DNA from: Couchioplanes caeruleus
GTDB taxonomy: Bacteria > Actinomycetota > Actinomycetes > Mycobacteriales > Micromonosporaceae
Direction: 5' to 3'
NCBI RefSeq assembly: GCF_023499255.1
Contig: NZ_CP092183.1
Location: forward strand, 5,948,501 to 6,012,500
DNA length: 64,000 bases
Each line of letters opens with the position of its first letter. Within the stretch, counting starts at the first letter, position 1. The notes beneath the pieces were generated by a model, which saw only the letters and a list, made by a program, of their open reading frames with translations, was not told where the DNA came from and did no database searches. Shown piece by piece: positions 16,112-24,726 of this stretch. The position numbers and the translations under genes are program-made.

Positions 16112-16498
16112 ATGAGTCTGGAAAAGGTCATCTTCGGCTTCTTCGTGCTGCTGGCCGCGACGCTCAACTTCGGGTTCTTCATCGGCGACCTGTCCGACCC
16201 GGCGCTGCACAACGTGTACGAGCTGTTCGCCGCGGTCGTGGTCAGCCTCATCGCGACCGTGCTGAAGTTCGGCGACCGCACCCAGATCGGCGCGGTGCAC
16301 CTCGCGACCAGCCTCGTCGCGGACCTCCAGCTGATCGCGGCCGCGCTGGTCTGGGGCTATTCCACCCAGATCTCCTCGACCGGCCTGGACGGGGCGGCGA
16401 TGGCCAGCGTGGTGTCGCTGTCCGGCGGCGCCCTGCTGGCCAACCTGGTCTCCGTCGTGCTGCTCGTGATCGAGACAGTGTCCTTCCACCGCCGGTGA
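16112..16498 (+). CDS. DUF6394-like four-TM membrane protein
   Basis: The 128-aa protein has four hydrophobic helices at about residues 5-25, 37-52, 63-85 and 98-120. The opening VIFGFFVLLAATLNFGFF and the DPALHNVYELFAAVVVSL segment match what I know of DUF6394, a small family of unknown function found in diverse bacteria. It sits 11 nt upstream of an RCK-regulated potassium channel gene on the same strand. That suggests a channel accessory or ion-related role, which is inference. Confidence 0.75.
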   Translation: MSLEKVIFGFFVLLAATLNFGFFIGDLSDPALHNVYELFAAVVVSLIATVLKFGDRTQIGAVHLATSLVADLQLIAAALVWGYSTQISSTGLDGAAMASVVSLSGGALLANLVSVVLLVIETVSFHRR

Positions 16499-16509
16499 GG
16501 GGAGGTGCC

Positions 16510-18264
16510 GTGGCCGGTCCGGCCCTGCGCAAGTGGCGGCTGTCCGCCCGGTCCGCGGAGACGTCCTCCACGATCTTCCTGATCCTGCGCCGGATGCGGG
16601 CGCCGCTGATCGTCCTCATCACGATCTTCGCCGTCAGCGTGCTCGGGCTCACCCTCATCCCCGGCCGGGACGAGGCCGGGCACGCCGTCCGGATGGGCTT
16701 CTTCGACGCGTTCTACTTCATGAGCTACACGGCGACGACCATCGGGTACGGCGAGATCCCCCAGCCCTTCACCGGCGGGCAGCGGCTGTGGGTGATGGCC
16801 ACGATCTACCTGACCGTCGTCGGGTGGGCGTACGCGATCGGGTCGCTGCTGACCCTCCTGCAGGACCGCGCGTTCCGGCAGGCGCTGGCGCTGCAGCGGT
16901 TCACCCGTACGGTGGCCCGGCTGCGGGAGCCGTTCCTGCTGATCGTCGGGTACGGGCAGACCGGGCAGCTGCTCGGCCGCTCGCTGGACGCCATCGGCCG
17001 CCGCTTCGTGGTGCTCGACGCGTCCGGCGAACGCGTCGACGTGCTGGACATCGACTCGTACCACGCCGACGTGCCGGGCCTGGCCGCCGACGCCGGCGAC
17101 CCGCAGGCGCTGGGCGTGGCCGGCCTCGGGCACCCGCGCTGCGAGGGCGTGCTCGCGCTGACCGACGACGACGAGGTCAACCTGGTCGTCGCCATGACCG
17201 CCGCGCTGCTGCGGCCCGGCCTGCCGGTGATCGCCCGGACCGTGTCGCCGGCGATCGAGCAGCGGATGCGGGCCTTCGGCTCCCCCGCCGTCGTCAACCC
17301 GTTCGACCGCTTCGGCGACCACCTGCGGGTCGCGCTGCGCTCACCGGCGTCGTACCAGCTGATGTCCTGGCTGGAGAGCGGCCCGGGCGCGGAACTGCCG
17401 CAGCGGGGCCGGCCGCCCACCGCCGGGCGGTGGGTGATCTGCGGCTACGGCCGCTTCGGCAGGAAGCTCGCCGACGACCTGCGCGCGGAGGGTCTGGAGA
17501 TCACCGTCATCGACGTACGGCCGGACGCGGTCGCCGGGCCCGGCATCGTGGGCGACGCCTCCGAGCCGGCCGTGATGGCCCGCGCCGAGCTGGACCGGGC
17601 GGTCGGCTTCGTCGCGGGCACCGACAACGACACGACGAACCTGTCCCTCATCGCCGCCGCCCGCCGGATCAACCCCGCCCTGTTCATCGCGTCCCGGCAG
17701 AACCGGCCCGCCAGCGCGCCCCTGTTCGCCGCGATGGACACCGACCGCCTGCTGGTGCCGACCGAGACCGTGGCCCGGGAGATCTACGCGCAGCTGAGCA
17801 CCCCGCTGCTCTGGCGCTTCCTGCAGGACATGCCGGGCCGCGGCGACGACTGGGCCGCCGGGATCATCGACCGCCTCACCCGGCTCTGCGGCCCCCACCT
17901 GGGCAGCGTGTGGAAGGTCGAACTGACCAGCCGCGACGCGCCGGCGCTCGAACCGTACGTGCGAACGGGCGACGCCACGGTCGGCGGCCTGCTCCGGAGC
18001 CCGCAGGACCGGGACCAGTCCGTCGCCGCCGTACCGCTGCTGCTGCACCGCGACTCCGGAACCATCCTCGGCCCGGACGGCGACATCACCCTGGAGCCCG
18101 GCGACCAGCTGCTCCTCGCCGGGCGCCCGTCGGCCCGCCGGGCGCTGCTCGACACCATGACCCACCACGCCGTCAGCGAGTACGTGCTGACCGGCCGTAC
18201 GGTTCCCTCGGGCTGGCTGTGGCAGCGTGTCACCGGCAAGGTGCCCCGCAGACCGTCCTCATGA
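16510..18264 (+). CDS. Potassium channel protein with two RCK (TrkA-N/TrkA-C) domains
   Basis: The product is 584 aa. TM1 lies at about residues 31-50. The pore loop and selectivity filter is TATTIGYGE at 74-82, and TM2 is at about 95-118. The first RCK Rossmann domain begins LLIVGYGQTGQLLGR near residue 144 and the second WVICGYGRFGRKLADDL near 305. A TrkA-C-like domain closes the chain (GDITLEPGDQLLLAG). It is a ligand-gated K+ channel whose RCK domains bind nucleotides or cations. GGGGAGG precedes the GTG start. Its 3' end overlaps the convergent peptidase gene by 6 nt. Confidence 0.9.
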   Translation: MAGPALRKWRLSARSAETSSTIFLILRRMRAPLIVLITIFAVSVLGLTLIPGRDEAGHAVRMGFFDAFYFMSYTATTIGYGEIPQPFTGGQRLWVMATIYLTVVGWAYAIGSLLTLLQDRAFRQALALQRFTRTVARLREPFLLIVGYGQTGQLLGRSLDAIGRRFVVLDASGERVDVLDIDSYHADVPGLAADAGDPQALGVAGLGHPRCEGVLALTDDDEVNLVVAMTAALLRPGLPVIARTVSPAIEQRMRAFGSPAVVNPFDRFGDHLRVALRSPASYQLMSWLESGPGAELPQRGRPPTAGRWVICGYGRFGRKLADDLRAEGLEITVIDVRPDAVAGPGIVGDASEPAVMARAELDRAVGFVAGTDNDTTNLSLIAAARRINPALFIASRQNRPASAPLFAAMDTDRLLVPTETVAREIYAQLSTPLLWRFLQDMPGRGDDWAAGIIDRLTRLCGPHLGSVWKVELTSRDAPALEPYVRTGDATVGGLLRSPQDRDQSVAAVPLLLHRDSGTILGPDGDITLEPGDQLLLAGRPSARRALLDTMTHHAVSEYVLTGRTVPSGWLWQRVTGKVPRRPSS

Positions 18265-19371
18265 GACGGTGCGCAGCTCCCGGCTCGAGTTGTTCAGCGC
18301 GCGCCCGCCGTCGTCAGTGACCGTGACGATGTCCTCGATCCGTACGCCGAACCGGCCGGGCAGGTAGATCCCCGGCTCGATCGAGAAACACATGCCGGGC
18401 ACCAGCGGCTGCGTCTCGCCCTCCACGATGTACGGCGGCTCGTGCGTGGACAGCCCGATCCCGTGCCCGGTGCGGTGGATGAAGTACTCGCCGTAACCCG
18501 CGCCGGCGATCACCCCGCGGGCGACCCGGTCGATCTCCTGACAGGCGACCCCCGGCCGGACCGCCTCGAACGCCGCCCGCTGCGCCCGCCGGACGACCTC
18601 GAACACCTCCCGCTCCTCGTCGTCCGGCTCGCCGACGTGCACCGTGCGCGTGGTGTCGGAGGCGTACCCGTCGAGCAGCCCGCCGAAGTCCAGGACGACC
18701 ATGTCCCCCTCCCGGATCGTCCGGTCACCCATCTCGTGATGCGGGTCGGCACCGTTCGGGCCCGAGCCGACGACCGTGAAGTCCACCCGCTCATGCCCGT
18801 GCTCGCGCAGGAGGGCGGCGAGGTCCGCGCCGACGTCCCGCTCCCGCCGCCCGGCGAACCGCACCCCGGCGATCCGCTCGAACGCCGCATCGGCCGCAGC
18901 GCCCGCGGCCGCCAGCCGCTCCAGCTCGCCGGCATCCTTGACCGCCCGCACCATCGGCAGGGCCGCGGTCATCGAGACGTACCGGGACCGCGGCGAGGCC
19001 TGCTGCAGGGCGAGCACGTGCAGGGCCCACGCCGAGTCCGAGATCGCGAAGGTGCCGGGCGGGTCCAGCAGCTCCGCGACGCGGGCGTACGGATCGGTCC
19101 CGTCGGCCCAGCCGGCGAGCTCGAGGACGGCCGCACCGGGGGCCCGCTCGGCGTCGGCCCGCTCCAGCAGCGGGGCGATCAGGAACGGCTCGCGGCCGGG
19201 CCGCAGGACCAGCATGGTGAGCCGCTCGGTCTCCGCGGGCGGCCGATATCCGATGAGGTACGCAAGGTCGGGGCCGGGCGTCACCAGCAGCCCGGCCAGC
19301 CCGGCCGCGACCGCCTGCTCGGTGGCCCGCCGCATCCGCCCGGTGAAGGTCTCCGTCGAAATGGACTGCAT
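18259..19371 (-). CDS. M24-family Xaa-Pro aminopeptidase/dipeptidase
   Basis: This 370-aa cytoplasmic enzyme has an N-terminal creatinase-like domain (about 1-130) and a pita-bread catalytic domain. The dinuclear metal ligands are visible: two Asp in VVLDFGGLLDGYASDTTR, His in HRTGHGIGL, Glu in SIEPGIYLPG and Glu in VRIEDIVTV. It cleaves peptides with Pro at position 2 or Xaa-Pro dipeptides. It starts 13 nt after the HIRAN/DUF4041 gene on the same strand and has no good ribosome site of its own, so the two may be co-transcribed. Confidence 0.9.
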   Translation of the reverse strand: MQSISTETFTGRMRRATEQAVAAGLAGLLVTPGPDLAYLIGYRPPAETERLTMLVLRPGREPFLIAPLLERADAERAPGAAVLELAGWADGTDPYARVAELLDPPGTFAISDSAWALHVLALQQASPRSRYVSMTAALPMVRAVKDAGELERLAAAGAAADAAFERIAGVRFAGRRERDVGADLAALLREHGHERVDFTVVGSGPNGADPHHEMGDRTIREGDMVVLDFGGLLDGYASDTTRTVHVGEPDDEEREVFEVVRRAQRAAFEAVRPGVACQEIDRVARGVIAGAGYGEYFIHRTGHGIGLSTHEPPYIVEGETQPLVPGMCFSIEPGIYLPGRFGVRIEDIVTVTDDGGRALNNSSRELRTVS

Positions 19372-19384
19372 ATGACGATTTCTA

Positions 19385-21931
19385 TCAGGCGTTGCTCCCG
19401 GCCGACGCCGGCTCCGAGCCCTGGGCGGCGAGGCGTTGGGCCTGGGAGCGGCTCTGGCGATACTCCAGCGCTACCGGCGTCTCCTCGTACTGCAACAGAT
19501 TGCCGGCCAGGTCCTTGAGATGCTGTTTCGCTTCGGCCGGAGTCGCGTAGAAGAATTCCCGCCGGTGGTTGACCATGTTGACCCGCCGGTCGGCCAGCCG
19601 GGAGTGCATGGCGGCCTCGATTCCCACCGCGTCGTCGGAGAAGAACAACGCATGGACGTCGAAGGTGAACGGAACCGACGCGTCGCCCAGCTCGCGCACC
19701 CGGTCCATCGGATCGAGTCGCCGCGTCATACCAACTTTGATCATTCCTTCGCCGAACGCGCCGAGGTTCGAGATCACGTATACGTAGCCGGCGCGAACAT
19801 TGGCGGCGCGGTAATCGACGTCCTGAATCGCGGTATCGATCTGGGCGAGCCGCTCCTGCAGCTGAGCCAGCCCGTCAGTGTCGCCCGTGGCCTGGAGTGC
19901 CGCGACGGCGTTCGCGTAGTGCTGACGTTCTTTGTCCAGCCGAGCCCGCTCCCGCTCGATCTCCTGCTGGAGCCGGCGCTCCTCCCGAAGCCGCGCCTTC
20001 TCCTCCCGGTCGCGTTCCTTCTCCTCCGCGAGCTTCTCCTGGTAGTCGCTGGTGAGACCGAGTTCCTGAACCCGAAGCCGGTGGTATTCCTCGGTGATGC
20101 GGATGTCCATCGTCTTGCCGAGCCGGGCGATGGTGGCGGCGACCTTGCCGAGCCGGTCGATCGCGGCCGGCAACTTGTAGGGCTTCAGCGTCCGGACCAG
20201 ATTGTCGGCTTCGGCGTTGTACGCCCGCAGCATCAACTTGGAGTAGTCGCGGAGCATGGCACGCCCCTGAGCGTCCGACCCGTTGACGGTCCAGCCGGCC
20301 GCGGACCGCACCGCCCCACCCTCCGCCTTGGCCATCGCCTTGATGCGTTCCTGCAGGCCGGCCAGGGCGTCCTGGTACGCGACCGCATCGCTGAGCGGAT
20401 GTTGATATTCATAGACGCCGACCTCCTGCAGGAGCGCCTTCTCCTCGGTCACCACGACCTGCTGTCTCAGCTCGTCGAGCCGGCGCTGCAGCTCCGCTTG
20501 CTCTGCCCGGCTCTTCGCCGTCAGCTCCGCGATCTCCTGTTCCAGGCGGCGGCGATAGTCCTCCAGCTCCTCGATCCGAAAGACCCCGAGCCGTTCCATC
20601 CGGGCGCGCAGGTCCTCAAGCTCAGCACGAAGCTGAGTCGCCTCGGCTGCCAGCTCGCGTGCCTTCCCGCGAGCCCCGAACAACGGGATGCCAGCGCCAG
20701 TTGCGTCCGGCGGAGGAGACGTATGCGCCGTGGGCGTCGGAAGTGGCGGCTCCAGCACCGGGGGAGGCGCCGCTGCCACCGCGCTGGCCGTGCCGGTCCC
20801 GGGAATCCACAACTGCCATCCCGGCGGCACGGGTCCCCAGGCCGGGTCCGGCACCCATCCGGGCGGTGGCGTCCAGCCTGGAGGCGGTGCAGGCCAGTTC
20901 GGCGGTGCCTGGAAGCGGAACCCGGACGATTGATTTCTCCCTGCCGGTGTCGGCATCGCCGGGACGGAGCTCGGCCGCGTGGGTGCCGGGGCAGGCTCCA
21001 GCTGCGCACGACCCGGGATCAAGGGCACGGTACTCGGGAGAACCGGCGCGGGGCTCGGGGCCGGAGGGGCGGGGCTCGGGGCGACGGGTACAGGGGCCGG
21101 CGGTGCGATGACAGCGGCGGGTCTCTGCACCGGCACGGCGGCGTCCGCAGCACGACCCAGCCAGCTGTCCGCCAGGTCGTGAGCGCGTGCCGCGTACAGG
21201 ACGACCTCCGCCTTGATCCGGTTGCCCTTCACGACGGCCCGGGCGCCGGTGACCAAGTCACTCTCGCCCAGGTGCCGGATGGCGGGCAGCATGTCGCCGC
21301 TCATCCTCGGAGTGAGCTGACCGATCCGGGCCCCGTCGATACGTACCTCGACGAGGCTGCGCGAGCTGCGCAGGAGCTCCTCGGTGATCTCGTGCAGGGT
21401 CGCGTACACCCAGCATTCGCCCTCCGGGCGCAACCAGGGCAGCAGCGCGTTCAGGTGCGCGTGCTCGCCGGTGACCTGAATGGCCGTTCCCGCGGGCATC
21501 ATCCGGTGCGGCTCGATGGGCGGCTGGTTCGCCGGCACGAGCATGTGCGGCTCAGCCAGGTCGAGCCGCACGGAGGCCCGGAAACCGTCCCGGTCCTGGG
21601 AGCCGGCCGACCACTGGGCCGCCCAGATGCGGGAGGACACCTGGGGCGTCCATCCTCGTGCGACCAATGCCAGCAGTACGGATGAGTACCGGGCCGCCTC
21701 CTGGCGAGGCAGGTAGCCGAGCTGGTGGGGTCCCGACCAGACCCCGACCGCATGCCGATCATGTTTGTTCAACGGCTCGGGAATCAATTGCACCGTGGCC
21801 GTGATCTCGGCACCGTCAGAGGTCAAACGCGATCCAACAAGGGCCTTGATCGCATTCGTGTAGTGGGACTCCCCCACCACATCGAGAGACGCCCATCCTC
21901 GCTGACCCCAGAGATCAAATGCTGCTGACAT
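19385..21931 (-). CDS. HIRAN-DUF4041-T5orf172 multidomain protein
   Basis: The product is about 848 aa. Residues about 12-105 form a HIRAN domain (LDVVGESHYTNAIKAL, then LIPEPLNKHDRHAVGVW and QLGYLPRQEAARY). A second beta-rich segment covers 130-250, with VEVRIDGARIGQLTP. A Pro-rich linker with PPGW repeats covers about 265-400. A long coiled coil runs through a DUF4041-like region (about 420-710). The C-terminal T5orf172/GIY-YIG-like domain (about 715-800) shows GYVYVISN, MIKVGMTRR, catalytic-type Glu in GIEAAMHSRL and RREFF. HIRAN binds damaged or single-stranded DNA and T5orf172 is nuclease-like, so DNA repair or phage defence is likely but inferred. GC is about 62-65%, below its neighbours. 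A GTG at 21940 with GGAG 9 nt upstream is an alternative start. Confidence 0.8.
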   Translation of the reverse strand: MSAAFDLWGQRGWASLDVVGESHYTNAIKALVGSRLTSDGAEITATVQLIPEPLNKHDRHAVGVWSGPHQLGYLPRQEAARYSSVLLALVARGWTPQVSSRIWAAQWSAGSQDRDGFRASVRLDLAEPHMLVPANQPPIEPHRMMPAGTAIQVTGEHAHLNALLPWLRPEGECWVYATLHEITEELLRSSRSLVEVRIDGARIGQLTPRMSGDMLPAIRHLGESDLVTGARAVVKGNRIKAEVVLYAARAHDLADSWLGRAADAAVPVQRPAAVIAPPAPVPVAPSPAPPAPSPAPVLPSTVPLIPGRAQLEPAPAPTRPSSVPAMPTPAGRNQSSGFRFQAPPNWPAPPPGWTPPPGWVPDPAWGPVPPGWQLWIPGTGTASAVAAAPPPVLEPPLPTPTAHTSPPPDATGAGIPLFGARGKARELAAEATQLRAELEDLRARMERLGVFRIEELEDYRRRLEQEIAELTAKSRAEQAELQRRLDELRQQVVVTEEKALLQEVGVYEYQHPLSDAVAYQDALAGLQERIKAMAKAEGGAVRSAAGWTVNGSDAQGRAMLRDYSKLMLRAYNAEADNLVRTLKPYKLPAAIDRLGKVAATIARLGKTMDIRITEEYHRLRVQELGLTSDYQEKLAEEKERDREEKARLREERRLQQEIERERARLDKERQHYANAVAALQATGDTDGLAQLQERLAQIDTAIQDVDYRAANVRAGYVYVISNLGAFGEGMIKVGMTRRLDPMDRVRELGDASVPFTFDVHALFFSDDAVGIEAAMHSRLADRRVNMVNHRREFFYATPAEAKQHLKDLAGNLLQYEETPVALEYRQSRSQAQRLAAQGSEPASAGSNA

Positions 21932-22015
21932 GGCGGACACGGTACGGAACTCCGCGCGCGACAAGGTGCTTCAACGCTCCTGCGAACCTCCTTTCCACCC
22001 AGCCGGAACGTCGGC

Positions 22016-22063
22016 GAAATAGAGAAGATCAGGGGTAGACGGGAGCCTGTTGGTCTCTATTTC
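22016..22063 (-). repeat. AT-rich 10-bp inverted repeat upstream of the HIRAN/DUF4041 gene
   Basis: GAAATAGAGA at 22016-22025 is perfectly repeated in inverted form as TCTCTATTTC at 22054-22063 around 28 nt. Such AT-rich arms are unusual here. It lies just past the ABC-permease stop and about 85 nt before the HIRAN/DUF4041 gene, on the transcribed strand of both. It could be a terminator or a two-site operator. Confidence 0.55.
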
Positions 22064-22073
22064 ATCGTCCCGC

Positions 22074-22862
22074 CTAGTTGCCGGCGCTCTCGTAGCGGCG
22101 CATTCCGCGCTTGAAGATGATCGCCGCTGCGGCCGCGCAGTACACCGCGACCAGGGGTGTCAGCAGGCCGATCCAGCGCGACTGCCCGCTGTCCAGCAGG
22201 TACGCGACCGGGAAGAAGCTGATGAACGCGAACGGCAGCGCCGCGCCGAGGGCTGCCTTGAGCGCCAGGGGGTAGATCGAGAGGGGGAAGCGGGCGAGGT
22301 CGCCGACCTGGTGCATCGCGAACGCGAACAGCGGGGTGGGGCTGGAGAGCCAGAACGACACCGCGTTGGTGGCCAGGTTGATCGACAGCTTGATGACCAC
22401 CGAGCTGATCAGCAGCACCACGCCGAGCAGCACCCGCCACGGTGTCCAGGCGATGTCCACGTGGGCCAGGCCCGTACTGATCATGATGGTGCCCATGACG
22501 ATGTTGCTCAGGCCGTTGACGCCGATGTTGGCGCTGCTGGACTGCAGGGCCACCGGGTACGGGCGGACCAGGAAGTAGTCGAGCTCGCCGCGGTTGATCT
22601 GCCAGGCCAGGGACCACATGCCGTCGAAGAACAGCGAGCCGACGCCCTCGGCGAGGGCCACCGCGCCGAACATCATCAACACGGACCAGAACGTCCAGCC
22701 GTTGAGCGCCGGGACCTTCGCGAACAGCGCCGCCAGGAAGACGATGTTGACGACCTGCATCAGCACCGTGGCCACGACGAGGATCACGAAGTCGGCCTCG
22801 TACTCCAGCAGGGACCGGAAGTGGGCGCCCAGCAGCCGCAGGTAGAGCCGTACGGTTCGCAT
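22074..22862 (-). CDS. ABC-2 type exporter permease
   Basis: This 262-aa integral membrane protein has six predicted TM segments and the pattern of the ABC-2 permease family that pairs with NodI/CcmA-type ATPases (LEYEADFVILVVATVLMQVV at the start, then YFLVRPYPVALQ in the middle). It is the third gene of an ATPase-permease-permease operon and begins 1 nt beyond the previous stop codon. The transported molecule is unknown; related systems export antibiotics or glycans. Confidence 0.88.
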   Translation of the reverse strand: MRTVRLYLRLLGAHFRSLLEYEADFVILVVATVLMQVVNIVFLAALFAKVPALNGWTFWSVLMMFGAVALAEGVGSLFFDGMWSLAWQINRGELDYFLVRPYPVALQSSSANIGVNGLSNIVMGTIMISTGLAHVDIAWTPWRVLLGVVLLISSVVIKLSINLATNAVSFWLSSPTPLFAFAMHQVGDLARFPLSIYPLALKAALGAALPFAFISFFPVAYLLDSGQSRWIGLLTPLVAVYCAAAAAIIFKRGMRRYESAGN

Positions 22863-22863
22863 G

Positions 22864-23649
22864 TCAGCCTCCGTTCACGGTGAGCCGGCGAAGGCCCGCG
22901 CGCCACACCAGGCGCGCGCCGAACCACAGGACGAGGACCCAGCCGAGCTGCACGGCGACGAGCTGCAGCCCGTGCCGGCCGTCGACGCGGCCCAGGAAGA
23001 TCAACGCGGGGGTCGAGGTGAGCCCGGCGAACGGCGACCACTGGGCCACCGAGGCCAGCCAGCCCGGCAGGTACGCCAGCGGGATCAGCGCGCCGGACAG
23101 CAGGTTCACCACGGCCAGGCGCGCCCACTGCACACCCATGTAGTTCTGCGTCCAGAAGCAGGTCAGCGTGCTCACGTAGACGATCAGGAACTTCAGCGGT
23201 ACGAGCAGCAGCATGCTCGTGACGAACAGAGCGAGCGCCGGCGCGGCCGGGGTGTCCACGCCGCCCGTGACCGCCAGCGTGATGCCGACGACCACGCCGA
23301 TGAGGATCAGCTCGATCCACAGGCCGCCGACCGCCTCGGCGAACCGGGCCTTCTGGTAGTCGATCGGCTTGACGAGGTCCAGCGCGACGTCGCCGTCGAG
23401 GATGCGGAACGCCATCCGGAAGTCGCCCAGCAGCGAGACCACCGTGCCCGCGGCGAACGCCACCAGCAGGTACGCCCGCATCTGCGGCCAGGTGAAGCCG
23501 TTGACCGCGGACTCCGCGAGGATCACCCGCCACACCGCCAGCAACGCGACGAGCTGGACCAGGACCGCGCCCAGGCCGAGCAGCAGGCTGAACCGGTACG
23601 CGAGCGCCGCCTTCGCGGTGGCCCGGATCAGGGCCCGGTAGCTCCTCAT
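22864..23649 (-). CDS. ABC-2 type exporter permease
   Basis: The 261-aa product has six TM segments and the same layout as its downstream neighbour, including LDGDVALDLVKPIDYQKARF where the other has YFLVRPYP. The two permeases therefore look like diverged copies that form a heterodimer. Its start overlaps the stop of the ATPase gene by 4 nt. Substrate unknown. Confidence 0.88.
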   Translation of the reverse strand: MRSYRALIRATAKAALAYRFSLLLGLGAVLVQLVALLAVWRVILAESAVNGFTWPQMRAYLLVAFAAGTVVSLLGDFRMAFRILDGDVALDLVKPIDYQKARFAEAVGGLWIELILIGVVVGITLAVTGGVDTPAAPALALFVTSMLLLVPLKFLIVYVSTLTCFWTQNYMGVQWARLAVVNLLSGALIPLAYLPGWLASVAQWSPFAGLTSTPALIFLGRVDGRHGLQLVAVQLGWVLVLWFGARLVWRAGLRRLTVNGG

Positions 23650-24647
23650 CCGAGCACCAGCTCACCGGAGTACACGCGCCGGATCACGTCCTCGATGCTG
23701 GGCTCGTCCACCCGGAAGTCCACCAGCTCGGTGAGGCCGGCCAGCGTGGTCACCGCCTGCCCGGCCGTCATGGCGAACCGGTCGAAGCGCACCGCGTACC
23801 GCAGCGGGGTGTCCTCGGCCTCGACCTCCGCGCCGGGCAGCGACGCCCGCAGGGTCTCCAGCGGCACCGGCCCGGCGGTCTCGAGGTGCAGGATCCGTTC
23901 CCGCGCGAACCGGTCCTTCACCGCCTCGAGGTCGCCGTCGAAGATGATCCGGCCCTGGTCGATGATCACCAGCCGCCGGCAGAAGCCCTCGATGTCGGCC
24001 AGGTCGTGGCTGGTCAGCATGACGGTCGTGCCCTCGTCGCGGATGCTGCGGAAGAACTCCCGGACGCGGTCCTTCACCGCCAGGTCGAGCCCGATGGTGG
24101 GTTCGTCCAGGTAGACCACCTGCGGGCCGTGCACCAGCGCCGCCGCGAGGTCGGCGCGCATCCGCTGGCCCAGCGACAGCTTGCGCCCGACCACCGGCAG
24201 GATCTCGCCGAGCTCGAGGACCTCGTCGAAGCGGGCCATCCGCTTGCGGTAGGTGGCGTGGTCGACGCCGTAGATGTCGCGCAGCACGGCGAGCGACTCG
24301 GCCACCGGCAGGTCCCACCAGAGCTGCGTCCGCTGCCCGAACAGCACGCCGATGCGGTGCGCCACGGTGGTGCGGTCGCGCTGCGGGTGCAGGCCGTCGA
24401 TGCGTACGTCGCCGGCGGTGGGAACCAGGATGCCGCTGAGCAGCTTGACGGTCGTCGACTTGCCGGCGCCGTTGGGGCCGACGTACGCCACCGCCTCACC
24501 GGCCTCGATGGACAGGTCGACGTGGTCGACCGCGACCTTGTCGGTGAAGCGGCGTGCGAACAGGTGCCGGACCGCCCCGGCCAGGCCGGGTCCCTTGTCC
24601 GGGCGGCGGAACACCTTGGTCAGGCCCTGGGCCTCCACGATCGGCAT
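23646..24647 (-). CDS. ABC exporter ATP-binding protein
   Basis: The product is 333 aa. Walker A is GPNGAGKSTTVKLLSG (about residue 55), the Q-loop lies in VLFGQRTQLWWDLP, the signature is LSLGQRMRADLAAALV (replacing LSGGQ), Walker B is VVYLDEPTIGLD and the H-switch is TSHD. The N-terminus has an extra segment before Walker A (RRPDKGPGLAGAVRHLFARR), typical of the subgroup acting with paired ABC-2 permeases. It energises the two permeases downstream. The first gene of the operon, with its start preceded by GGGGG about 10 nt away. Confidence 0.93.
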   Translation of the reverse strand: MPIVEAQGLTKVFRRPDKGPGLAGAVRHLFARRFTDKVAVDHVDLSIEAGEAVAYVGPNGAGKSTTVKLLSGILVPTAGDVRIDGLHPQRDRTTVAHRIGVLFGQRTQLWWDLPVAESLAVLRDIYGVDHATYRKRMARFDEVLELGEILPVVGRKLSLGQRMRADLAAALVHGPQVVYLDEPTIGLDLAVKDRVREFFRSIRDEGTTVMLTSHDLADIEGFCRRLVIIDQGRIIFDGDLEAVKDRFARERILHLETAGPVPLETLRASLPGAEVEAEDTPLRYAVRFDRFAMTAGQAVTTLAGLTELVDFRVDEPSIEDVIRRVYSGELVLG

Positions 24648-24726
24648 ACGAAAGCAACCCCCGTCTGGATGCCGACATTGACCGGCACCACCGTACGGAA
24701 CCGCTTCCGGAGCGCAAGCCCATTTC

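Noticed and set aside
21987..21994. Perfect Shine-Dalgarno-like AAAGGAGG (minus strand) as the start signal of the HIRAN/DUF4041 gene
   Set aside because: The nearest in-frame start is more than 20 nt away and an in-frame TGA intervenes; only an out-of-frame 19-codon reading could use it, which is too weak to call.
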